Source: Methanobacterium sp.
Lineage (GTDB): Archaea; Methanobacteriota; Methanobacteria; Methanobacteriales; Methanobacteriaceae
DNA: 64,000 nt
Direction of reading: 5' to 3'
NCBI RefSeq assembly: GCF_038562635.1
Contig: NZ_JBCFBO010000002.1
Coordinates: 1 to 64,000 of the forward strand
Part shown: piece after piece, positions 10,383-18,863 of the stretch
Numbering within the stretch: the stretch's first letter is position 1
Layout: each line of letters opens with the position of its first letter
Made by a program: the position numbers and the translations under genes
The notes under the pieces: model-generated
Databases searched by the model: none
What the model was told of the DNA's origin: nothing
What the model saw: the letters and a program-made list of their open reading frames with translations, nothing else

Positions 10383-11543
10383 ATGAACAAATTAGCTTTT
10401 TTCAAACGCACATCATATCATATAATGGCTATATTCTTTTATCTCAGCTATCTATTTCCCATAAACAAAAAAAAGATACTTCTCATTATGACCCATGATA
10501 ATACTAATGAAGGAAATGTAGGGTCAACCTACCACTACTTCCAAAAACAGGACCCCACATTAATATTTAAAGAAGTTACTCGAGATAATTACACATTTAA
10601 ATCTGATAAAAACCTGTTTAAGAATTTAATTTACATGTTCATATCTGTACCTTACCACATGGCCACTTCCAGAACTATATTCATGGATAATGTGTTTCTA
10701 CCATTTTCTGCTGTAAAAATCAAAAAAAATACCCAGTTAGTGCAGTTATGGCATGGTACAGGTGCTATAAAGAAATTTGGCCTTGATTGTGAGGAAAAGT
10801 GGATCAAAAAGCTAGCAGTAACTACCAATAAAAATACCACTCACTTTATTGTAGGATCCAGTTGGATGAAAAAGATATATAAAACTGCTTTTGAAGCGGA
10901 AGATAATAAAATATTCAACATAGGATGCTCTCGAACAGATATCTTCTTTAATAAAGCTGCTCTTCAAGAAAAAAGAGATGAATTTTTCAGCAGCTATCCA
11001 GAATTATCTGGCAAAAAAATAGTACTCTATGCGCCTACATTCAGGGATGAAGAGTATAACACAAGTGAAATTAAGATTCATCTGGATATTGATAAATTAA
11101 TGTCTAATTTAGATGATAATTATGTTTTAGGCCTTAGGCTCCATCCACGTATAGCAGATAAGATTAATATAAGTGAATATTCTACCCACTATCAGGATAG
11201 CATCTTTGATTTTTCGGGTTACAACAAATTGAACACACTTTTAATCTGCTGTGATATCTTAATAACAGACTATTCTTCCATAATTTATGAATACGCTCTA
11301 ATGAAAAAACCAATGATATTTTACAGTTATGACCTATCTAAATTTGAAAAATCAAGTAGAGGTTTCTACGAAGACTATAAAACAGCTGTTCCAGGACCTG
11401 TTGTTTTCAAGACAGAACAAATAGGAGATATAATTAAGGATTACCCTGCAGATGAATATAATATAGATAAATTCTTAGATATTTACCTGGAAAATTGCGA
11501 TGGGAATTCAAGAAAGAGATTATATGATTTGTTGATGGCATAA
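10383..11543 (+). CDS. Divergent TagF/TagB-family phosphotransferase
   Basis: The gene is last of the run, 21 bases after the previous one, with AGAGGAATAACA before ATG. The protein is a single-domain member of the family but stands apart from the other four: the first motif is QLWHGTGAIKKFGLDCEEK instead of HGTPLKKLG, the N-terminal part reads MTHDNTNEGNVGSTYHYF, and the later motifs are LYAPTFRDEEYN, GLRLHPRI, ITDYSSIIYEYA and RGFYEDYKTAVPGP. Both key histidines remain. The change around the first motif fits a different acceptor or role, for example the priming transferase (TagB-like) that adds the first polyol phosphate to the linkage unit. That role is an inference; family membership is clear. 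Confidence 0.84.
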   Translation: MNKLAFFKRTSYHIMAIFFYLSYLFPINKKKILLIMTHDNTNEGNVGSTYHYFQKQDPTLIFKEVTRDNYTFKSDKNLFKNLIYMFISVPYHMATSRTIFMDNVFLPFSAVKIKKNTQLVQLWHGTGAIKKFGLDCEEKWIKKLAVTTNKNTTHFIVGSSWMKKIYKTAFEAEDNKIFNIGCSRTDIFFNKAALQEKRDEFFSSYPELSGKKIVLYAPTFRDEEYNTSEIKIHLDIDKLMSNLDDNYVLGLRLHPRIADKINISEYSTHYQDSIFDFSGYNKLNTLLICCDILITDYSSIIYEYALMKKPMIFYSYDLSKFEKSSRGFYEDYKTAVPGPVVFKTEQIGDIIKDYPADEYNIDKFLDIYLENCDGNSRKRLYDLLMA

Positions 11544-12060
11544 TCCATACATTGTTTAATATTTGAAAGTATTACCAAAATATATGGGGCAAGTGTTAAA
11601 AATGGAAATATAGACAATTTATAGATTTTCGATTTTAGTTGTCTTAATTTATAAAAAGATCATATTATAATGCGAATATTTTACAGAAATAGTAGAAATA
11701 TAATATTCTAGAGTTTTTATGTACTGAAAATAGTGCAACATAATTGAAGGGTAGAATTTATGTCGTTAATAAATATTGAAATAATAAGAAGTTGTGTTTC
11801 TAGAGATAATTTCAATTCAATGTTCAATGCTAGATATACTTGATTATTTAATTGTAAACTAAGCATTAACCATATAACAATCCATATCATCGTTTTAGAA
11901 AGTTAATTAGAACCATCACCTAATGTCTTAAAAAAGTACATCATGTTAAAATACATTATGAATATATAAATGTTTCCAATTTATGAAAAAAGTCTGCTGA
12001 TCTTGGGACTAAAATTCTCACGATGAATATAATTAGTCAAGTTTGTTTGGGGATTTCAAG
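11544..12060. other. AT-rich intergenic region
   Basis: No gene, repeat or structured element was recognised between the end of the transferase run and the short ORF at 12061. It probably separates two transcription units and marks a boundary between the archaeal-looking transferases and the bacterial-looking gene that follows. Confidence 0.4.
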
Positions 12061-12165
12061 ATGAGCAATTTTAATAATAAGTTTATTAAATATGATTCAT
12101 GCAAAGCAAGTGAGAAGTTAGCAAAAGTTATTTTTACGAAAAAGGAGGGTAAACATGCAAAATAG
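12061..12165 (+). CDS. Possible 34-residue leader ORF overlapping the next gene
   Basis: An ATG at 12061 opens 34 codons ending at TAG 12163-12165, overlapping the start of the next gene (ATG 12155) by 11 bases in another frame. The strong AAGGAGG site of the next gene lies inside this ORF. The arrangement would allow translational coupling. The peptide is basic and asparagine-rich and has no known motif. It may equally be a chance ORF or the tail of a gene lost when the region was acquired. Confidence 0.3.
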   Translation: MSNFNNKFIKYDSCKASEKLAKVIFTKKEGKHAK

Positions 12166-14506
12166 TTTAAAAGTTGTTACAATTGGTAGTCCTGCTACAC
12201 AATATATTTTTGATTCTCGAACAAATCCCATTTTTGATGAACAGCTTTTTGAACATATATTACATATCGATTATATGTCCATGATGAGTTTCCAAAATAA
12301 TGAAAAATCAGATATTCCATCCAATTATGCACGACTACATGATTCAAGAAATGTGATAAACCAAATTTTGGAGTTGTTGCCGGATATTGTGGTCATTGAT
12401 TTTTTTGCAGATGTTTATTTTGGTGCGGTTAAATTAGATAACGGAGACTACATTACAAATAATACATGGGCATTCCAAGATGAATTTAAAGGCTCAGAAA
12501 TATTTTTTCCGAATGAGTCCGATTATCCTTTGTGGAAAAGTCATTTCACCTCATTTTTGAATCAATTAAAGATAGTAAAAGAAGATAATTATCAGTTGTG
12601 GAAAAGTCATTTCACCTCATTTTTGAATCAATTAAAGCTGGTAAAAGAAGATATTCAAATTATTGTGAATGGGGCTAGATTTCCAAAATATGCAATTAAT
12701 GCTGGAAAAAAAGTGAATAAATTTCCTAAAAAGTTTAGCTGGCAATCAAAAGTTGATAATTTTAATCAATCTTGGGAAAAGTTAGATAAATTTGCTTCAA
12801 CATTAGTGCCCGTTTTAAGTTTTGATTTCGAAGAGTCGTTTGCAGACTTGGAAAACCCAATTAAACAGTGGTGGTTTTACTATAATGACAATTATTACCA
12901 AGATGCTTTTATTCAGCTAGAAGATGTCATTCGACAAAAAATGGGGGAACAACTGATGCCTAAATTTAAGACCCGAATGGAACTTTCTTTGGAGGAGAAT
13001 TGGGATGAAATCCGTGATGTCGATGAGATTTTAGTTTCATATAATGCAGATACGAGGAATATTTTGTCAACAAGAAGAGACGACTTTTCGCGAAATCATA
13101 TTCAGAAATTAGCTGCATTAGGTTATATTTTACATGGTTCTTACGCAAAGAATGCTCGTTTTATTAAACGAAGGCAATTTTCCACGAATAGATTGAGTCA
13201 ATATAAAGATGTGTTTTATGATATTGAGTGCCCTGAAAAGAAGCGCCAAACATCCAAACCAAACAAATTATTGATTTCTTTCTTAACATTACCTCCTAAA
13301 AGTGATATGGAGAGTAATGATGCTTTAAGAAGATATTATTACTATTCTCATTTTAAAACACTACATAAAAGTATTTGTAAAGACACTATTATCGTGAGGG
13401 TGGCGGATGCTAACCTTATTATGGGTTCATTTTATATTAATACACCTCATTTCCCGGACTATGAAGAACAAATACAAGAGCTTATTATGTATTTGATGAA
13501 AAAATACGATGTTGTTTCGGAAAATGTAGTATTATATGGAGTTTCCCGTGGAGGTGTCGGTGCTTTAGTTCATAGTGCACTGGGAAATTACAAAGGTTTA
13601 GCAGTTGATCCAGTTGTCAATGGTACATGGCATTTTGAAAACTGGAAGGATCCCCATTTTGCTGAAGGGGTTCGTGAGATTGATTTGGTACCTAAAATTA
13701 ATCGATATCTTTTAAATAGTGAGTCTAACATTTATGTTTTGGGTAATCAGTTCATAGATGTTACATGGCCTGAACTTTTACGTCTTAATCAAGAAAAAAT
13801 TAATTTGATGGATATGAATGATGAAACTGTAAAGGAACATCATCATTTAAGTCCGAACATTGTTCCTGAGCAACTAATGTATTTGAACATGTTATTGAAT
13901 AACTTGCCTATCATTAGTGATTTCTCCGATATGCAAGAAAAATATTATACAAACTTAATGAAGCAAGATACGGCTTGTTTGAATTTAATTGATAATGCTA
14001 ATTTTAAAATGGGAAACATTGGCTGGTCATATTGGCATAGTAACTTTCATATAGTTGATAATAAAGTTGTAATTAATAATAAATACCTTGAACAAGAAGG
14101 ATATAATTCAATATTATCTAATCCGATTAAAATAAAAAAGGGGGATATATATAGCTTATCTTTTAGAGTGTATATAGATAGCTCAGTTGAATTTGACAGT
14201 TATAAAACGATTTTCACACTGAGGATATTCAATCACCCTACAAAGATTTCCCAAAAAGATGCAGTGTGGTTTAAAAATTTTAAGTATTTTGATTATACAA
14301 CTGAAAATGTTCAGAATGAATGGATAACTGTTAACTACTCATTCACTGCTCTAAATGATGGATTTTTAAAGGTAGGGCCATTTATTGCTAAAAATGGTCA
14401 TGTCATATGGAAAGATATTTATTTAACAAATGGATTAATTAATAATTCAAGTTGGAGTCCTTCCCATAAGGACATAATTAGTAAACAGTACGAATATTGC
14501 AAATAA
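12155..14506 (+). CDS. Alpha/beta-hydrolase-type surface polysaccharide or accessory secretion protein (Asp2 / XcbB-CpsF / DUF6270-like)
   Basis: The ATG follows a textbook AAGGAGGGTAAAC site. The 783-residue protein opens with an SGNH-like segment (VVTIGSPATQYIFDS) of the kind seen in DUF6270 proteins. Its middle has LLISFLTLPPKSDM, and a nucleophile elbow YGVSRGGVGALVHS (GxSxGG) typical of alpha/beta hydrolases around residues 465-480; later DxxW and HHH residues could complete a triad. The last ~170 residues look like a beta-sandwich carbohydrate-binding-type domain. Related proteins in Firmicutes act in capsule synthesis or as Asp2 acetyltransferases for glycosylated adhesins. A role in modifying the surface polymer or adhesin is an inference. 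The bacterial-type binding site and family distribution suggest transfer from Firmicutes. Confidence 0.6.
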   Translation: MQNSLKVVTIGSPATQYIFDSRTNPIFDEQLFEHILHIDYMSMMSFQNNEKSDIPSNYARLHDSRNVINQILELLPDIVVIDFFADVYFGAVKLDNGDYITNNTWAFQDEFKGSEIFFPNESDYPLWKSHFTSFLNQLKIVKEDNYQLWKSHFTSFLNQLKLVKEDIQIIVNGARFPKYAINAGKKVNKFPKKFSWQSKVDNFNQSWEKLDKFASTLVPVLSFDFEESFADLENPIKQWWFYYNDNYYQDAFIQLEDVIRQKMGEQLMPKFKTRMELSLEENWDEIRDVDEILVSYNADTRNILSTRRDDFSRNHIQKLAALGYILHGSYAKNARFIKRRQFSTNRLSQYKDVFYDIECPEKKRQTSKPNKLLISFLTLPPKSDMESNDALRRYYYYSHFKTLHKSICKDTIIVRVADANLIMGSFYINTPHFPDYEEQIQELIMYLMKKYDVVSENVVLYGVSRGGVGALVHSALGNYKGLAVDPVVNGTWHFENWKDPHFAEGVREIDLVPKINRYLLNSESNIYVLGNQFIDVTWPELLRLNQEKINLMDMNDETVKEHHHLSPNIVPEQLMYLNMLLNNLPIISDFSDMQEKYYTNLMKQDTACLNLIDNANFKMGNIGWSYWHSNFHIVDNKVVINNKYLEQEGYNSILSNPIKIKKGDIYSLSFRVYIDSSVEFDSYKTIFTLRIFNHPTKISQKDAVWFKNFKYFDYTTENVQNEWITVNYSFTALNDGFLKVGPFIAKNGHVIWKDIYLTNGLINNSSWSPSHKDIISKQYEYCK
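12531..12652 (+). repeat. 66-bp in-frame tandem duplication inside the hydrolase-like gene
   Basis: TGTGGAAAAGTCATTTCACC begins at 12531 and again at 12597. The two copies are identical for ~40 bases and differ by two substitutions in the next ~16. The protein therefore repeats WKSHFTSFLNQLK, 22 residues apart. The frame is kept. Confidence 0.9.
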
Positions 14507-14785
14507 TAGTAACTGGAAATGTGTTTGACTATTATAATTTATTCATTTTTTGAGAAGTAGTTATAGATAATTTGGCCGATATTATTTGGTGTTTTGGCAT
14601 TTGTAATAATTCCATTTGAAAACATTCAAAATGAAAGACAACCATAAGGCTTAAAACAAGTTTTTAACTTCTGTAACTGTTCTTACATATTTTGAGATGT
14701 TTCAAAGAAACTTAATATATGCTTGAGAATTCTCCAATTCACTCACAGTAATTGAATATGTACAAAAATACTCTATTTGTGTAAA

Positions 14786-15517
14786 CTAACTCTTATCATA
14801 CTTATCGCAAACTTCATTGGCGTTTCCTTGCATGACTAACTTTCCATTTTCAAGCCAAATAGCCTTGTTACACAGCCTTTTTACTTGATGTACTGAATGA
14901 GATACAAACAAAACAGTTATCCCTTTATCAAAAAGTGACATTATCCTTTCCTCACTTTTCTTTCTGAATTTTGCATCCCCAACAGATAAGACTTCATCTA
15001 ACACAAGTATTTTAGGCTCTACCATTGTAGCAATTGAAAAACCTAATCTAGCTCTCATTCCAGATGAATAATTTTTAAGTGGAACATCGATGAATTTCCC
15101 AATCTCTGAAAACTCCACTATTTCATCAAATTTCTCTTCTAAAAATTCTTTTGTATATCCTAACATGGCACCGTTAAGGAATATATTTTCTCTTCCAGTG
15201 TAATTTTTATCAAATCCGGCCCCTAATTCCAATAAGGGTACAATTTTGCCATTTATCTCAACAGCGCCTTCTGTAGGTTTCATAACCCCTGAAATTATCT
15301 TGAGAAGTGTGCTTTTACCTGCACCATTTAGTCCAATTATTCCCACTCTATCTCCTTTTTTAACTTCAAAAGATATATCTTTAAGGGCCCAGAATTCCTG
15401 AAATAGAAGTTCTCTTTTTAAAAGTTTAATAAAATACTCTTTAAGGTTATCTACTTTTTCCTGACTTAAATTAAATTCCATTCCCACATTTTTAACTTTG
15501 ATAACCGTTTTATCCAA
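14786..15517 (-). CDS. ABC transporter ATP-binding protein, polysaccharide/teichoic acid export (TagH-like)
   Basis: The start is taken as TTG at 15517 because GGTGAT (15521-15526 on this strand) lies three bases before it. The longer open frame would run into the permease gene and has no site. The 243-residue ATPase shows Walker A GLNGAGKST, signature YSSGMRARLGFS, Walker B ILVLDEVLSVGDA and the H-loop FVSHS. The sequence around GAGFDKNYTGRENIFLNGA is characteristic of the TagH/Wzt/RfbE export group. It lacks the C-terminal carbohydrate-binding domain of Wzt. It lies 31 bases downstream of the matching permease and should form a TagG2H2-type exporter that flips a finished polymer across the membrane. 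Confidence 0.92.
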   Translation of the reverse strand: MDKTVIKVKNVGMEFNLSQEKVDNLKEYFIKLLKRELLFQEFWALKDISFEVKKGDRVGIIGLNGAGKSTLLKIISGVMKPTEGAVEINGKIVPLLELGAGFDKNYTGRENIFLNGAMLGYTKEFLEEKFDEIVEFSEIGKFIDVPLKNYSSGMRARLGFSIATMVEPKILVLDEVLSVGDAKFRKKSEERIMSLFDKGITVLFVSHSVHQVKRLCNKAIWLENGKLVMQGNANEVCDKYDKS

Positions 15518-15548
15518 ATTATCACCTGATAACTGTAATTTATATCTA

Positions 15549-17021
15549 TTATATATATAATATGAATTTATCCTGATATTTATAGAATACAACAATTCCA
15601 ACGACAAGAAGCACTATGGCTGAAACTGCTGCATATAATAAAGTTGTAGGTTCAAATGCCCTCCCATACAAGAAGGAATCCCTGAATAATGATATAAAAG
15701 CATATACTGGATTCAGTTCAAAGAAAATTCGATAATTTTCCGGGACAATTTCAATTGGGTAAAATATTGCACTTCCATACATCAAAAGAGTTATGAAAAC
15801 TCCATATAAATGTTCCATATCTCTGAAGAATACTGTTACTGTAGCAAGTATAAGACCAGCACCTATAGTAAACATAAGCAACAATACAATTGGTAAAATT
15901 GCAAATAATATGTATATAGTAAAAGGAGCATTTGTAGCGATCATTACCATGAAAAGGACTATAAGGGAAAGTGCAAATGTAACAAAGTTTGATAATACTG
16001 AACTTAAACTATACATATATTTTGGTATGTATACTTTCTTTATGATAGATGAGTTTCTTTTAATTGAATTCATGGCTGCCTTACTTCCTTGTGCATATAA
16101 ATCAAATACTATTCTCCCTATCAATAGATAAACAGGAAAATTAGGTATATCTCGAGCAAAAAATACTGAGAATATTAGAGTTAACACTATCATAAATAGC
16201 AGCGGATTTAAAAAACTCCAGAATATCCCCAGTACAGATCTCCTGTATTTTATTTTAATATCCCTTTTTACAAGTTCCATGAGAAGAAATCTATATTTTA
16301 AAAAGTTAGCGAAAAAACGGTGCTTCAAAATAATACTATCCGTTTTAAATAGATAAGTTACCATTAAAAATATAATTAAAAATAAAATAACCAAAATTAA
16401 TTGAATCCCGATTAAAGGGTACAAAATAACTCCAGATATAATAATCAACGATATAACCAGCAGTGATTTGAATTTAGGCAAATTATTTTCAGTATTTGTA
16501 CAGTCATCATTAATCCAATTAGGTTTAGGTGAAATCATTCCTTCAGCATATTTTAGCCTGCCGCCGCACCGACATGCCTCAAAATCATCTATTTTTTCCC
16601 CTTCTCCAAGTTTATAATAACTTTCACAGCTTTCACAAACTATGTATCTATCTTCTTTTTTATTTGAAGATCTTATTCTCCGTATAAATGCGACTGCAAT
16701 AAAAACATTGGTAAGGACCAGTGCAGTATTAATAAAAGTTCCGTTGTTAAAATCTAAAAATACGCCAAGTATTAATGCCAGTAAAAAAACAAGTATTATA
16801 CTAACTAATATACTTACTAAAACAAATTTAACTTTACTAATATTATTTTTGGGAAATAGAGCAGTTAATAAAGAATATCCAAGTAAGAAAAATACGGCGA
16901 TCTTAAGAAGCATCAATATTTCTGCATTGTTTAAGATTGGAATGTTAAACAGGAATATACTCAAAGTAGTGAAAATAACTACAATACCAATGTCAGTTTT
17001 AGATGTTTTTATTTCATTCAT
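15549..17021 (-). CDS. ABC-2 polysaccharide export permease (TagG-like) with N-terminal membrane and zinc-ribbon extension
   Basis: At 490 residues this is nearly twice a normal TagG (~270). The C-terminal ~255 residues are the ABC-2 permease domain: LLMELVKRDIKIKYRRSVLG is the typical amphipathic entry, followed by six membrane segments. The first ~225 residues hold about three membrane helices, then a soluble segment with YIVCESCESYY and ACRCGGRLKYAEG (CxxC...CxC, a probable zinc ribbon at residues ~125-160), then two more helices. The extension has no counterpart in bacterial TagG as far as I know. The gene is first in a two-gene operon with the ATPase. The start is the ATG after AAAGGTAAAAC. 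Confidence 0.9.
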   Translation of the reverse strand: MNEIKTSKTDIGIVVIFTTLSIFLFNIPILNNAEILMLLKIAVFFLLGYSLLTALFPKNNISKVKFVLVSILVSIILVFLLALILGVFLDFNNGTFINTALVLTNVFIAVAFIRRIRSSNKKEDRYIVCESCESYYKLGEGEKIDDFEACRCGGRLKYAEGMISPKPNWINDDCTNTENNLPKFKSLLVISLIIISGVILYPLIGIQLILVILFLIIFLMVTYLFKTDSIILKHRFFANFLKYRFLLMELVKRDIKIKYRRSVLGIFWSFLNPLLFMIVLTLIFSVFFARDIPNFPVYLLIGRIVFDLYAQGSKAAMNSIKRNSSIIKKVYIPKYMYSLSSVLSNFVTFALSLIVLFMVMIATNAPFTIYILFAILPIVLLLMFTIGAGLILATVTVFFRDMEHLYGVFITLLMYGSAIFYPIEIVPENYRIFFELNPVYAFISLFRDSFLYGRAFEPTTLLYAAVSAIVLLVVGIVVFYKYQDKFILYI

Positions 17022-17361
17022 GTTTTACCTTTGAATATTCGATGTTTAACCAATGGATATAGAAACGGATTATTTTAATATAAATTCGTTCTATGTTAAA
17101 TTAGTTTCAATTTGTAATGATGAGAAAAATACCTTGTTTAACTGTTAAAAACAGAATTCTAATTATATACATTTATACTAACTTGAATAATTATTCTATA
17201 TAATATTTACTGATGAATTAATACTTTTACTCATAAATTAATTAACTTAAAAGTTTAAAATAAATTTGAATAATCTACAGCATTAATCATAATTAATAAT
17301 CAAATCAAGTACTGCTACATTTCAGATTTTTAATTAAACTATTAGTTATAGCTTGATTTGA
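17022..17361. other. AT-rich gap upstream of the exporter operon
   Basis: No gene or repeat was recognised. It lies between the stop of a small membrane protein gene (17362) and the start of the permease gene, both on the minus strand, and should contain the exporter promoter reading leftwards. Confidence 0.45.
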
Positions 17362-17739
17362 TTATTGTAAAATCTCACCAGAATCATCCGTTCCAGCATC
17401 ATCTTGGGAGTTCCTATCGTTACTATCTTGAGACGTTCCACCAGAATTACTTCTGTAATTACCGGAATTATACCTTGTACTGTCCCGTTGACTGTACTGA
17501 TTACTACTTCTGTAGGTTTGGTCTTGAGAATATTGTGATGTTGCATTGCTACTCAATTTTTCAGTAGCATTTGTTTCATTACCATAATTTAAAGTTGAAT
17601 TACTATCATTTAGACTCTTATTTAAACTAGTTTGGTTATTATTTCCATCAGGGAACGCTATTACATCGCTGAAATACAGTCCTATAGCTATAAAATTTAT
17701 TAAAATAAATAATATAATTATTTTGTCCTGTATTTTCAT
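17362..17739 (-). CDS. Small membrane-anchored Ser/Asn-rich protein, function unknown
   Basis: The start at ATG 17739 is preferred over the longer frame (17775) because GGAG lies ten bases upstream of it. The 125-residue product has one N-terminal membrane segment or uncleaved signal (IIILFILINFIAIGLYF). A long low-complexity tail rich in Ser, Asn, Gln, Thr and Gly follows, with many NxS/T sequons (NQT, NKS, NDS, NST, NET, NAT). Such tails suit an extracellular, N-glycosylated stalk. It lies upstream of the exporter operon on the same strand. I recognise no family. Confidence 0.65.
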   Translation of the reverse strand: MKIQDKIIILFILINFIAIGLYFSDVIAFPDGNNNQTSLNKSLNDSNSTLNYGNETNATEKLSSNATSQYSQDQTYRSSNQYSQRDSTRYNSGNYRSNSGGTSQDSNDRNSQDDAGTDDSGEILQ

Positions 17740-17928
17740 ATAAGTCAATTTCTCCAATTTAACATAAATAAACATCTATTTATTCATTTTATTTATTATT
17801 TACTATTTTAATATTTAACATAAGTTCTAAAATAGTTCATTTAGTGTTTATTTAAAAATTTAAATTATTTATAGCTTTCTTATTAAATGCAAATTTAATA
17901 CATTAAAAATATGAATAAAATATAACTT

Positions 17929-18247
17929 TTAAATTTTTAAAAAACCCGCAGATAATCCAATGTTCGCCCCACAATCAACAATTACTTCAGGAATATTCTT
18001 GTAATCTAATTCATAATCTAATCTATAGAAAACCTGATAAAAAGTAGGTATATCAGAAGTATTATTTCTTAGATAAATTGGATGTTTAATTTCTTTTGAA
18101 TCAAAACATATCACTTTATTTTTTTTCAGATATTAATTTTGAATAAAATAACGCCCCTTCTTTTCCAAATCTCTGTATATGAGGTATTATTTTATTATAT
18201 TGAGGATAAAAATTAGTATAATACTCATCTTCATATAAATTTACCAT
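17929..18247 (-). pseudogene. Decayed FkbM-family methyltransferase
   Basis: Reading leftwards from ATG 18247 gives a ~42-residue N-terminus (MVNLYEDEYYTNFYPQYNK...) that stops in a run of A residues near 18118. The next frame then continues with KHPIYLRNNTSDIPTFYQVF and VIVDCGANIGLSAGF, which are the N-terminal part and S-adenosylmethionine motif I of FkbM methyltransferases. The gene is cut off right after that motif. So it has one frameshift in a homopolymer and has lost its C-terminal two thirds. It was probably once part of the surface-glycan gene set. Confidence 0.75.
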
Positions 18248-18863
18248 AAATACTATCTGGAACTATTAATTTAATACATTAATCGTTGCTTTAAAAAGTT
18301 TGATTATATGATCATTAAAGAATTTTAAGTAAACTTTAGCTTTTTGATATATAACATTATATATTTTCAAATTGTATTTTCCAATGTAAAGTATTAATCA
18401 ATTTTTTATTGATACATCAAAATCTTCTTATTAGATACTTTGTTTTATTTCATCTAACTGAAATAAAGATTATACTATTTAAAAATATTCAATGATCATT
18501 TTATATTTTCTATTCATTTGAAATTAAGCTATTCTTGTTTGACGTGTCCACATACTCATTAACAAAATTAATTGATTATATCTAAATGCCTTCTTTTTAA
18601 ATTGTAACATGCAATAGTAAAAAAATTGAATAAATAAACAAGTATTCTTTTTCTTTTATGCATTTATAATCATTTATACTAATTTTATATGCCACAAGGC
18701 ATATTAAAACTTAATAGAAGTTAATACCTGTTTATATTAGTTTTCGAGATTCTAAAATTACTATTAGGTGAAAGTATTAACTTACATGGTACGAAAGTAA
18801 TAATAATTAGTAATAATATATTACTATATGATCTATTAAGGAGATGATAATACGAAAAATGTT
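18248..18863. other. AT-rich intergenic region
   Basis: Very AT-rich, without a supported gene. It separates the decayed methyltransferase from the phospholipase-like gene. The purine-rich AAGGAGATGAT at 18838-18848 belongs to the next gene. Confidence 0.45.

Noticed and set aside
15518..15607. Longer N-terminus of the TagH-like ATPase overlapping the permease gene
   Set aside because: GGTGAT three bases before TTG 15517 and the family's usual N-terminus support the shorter protein.
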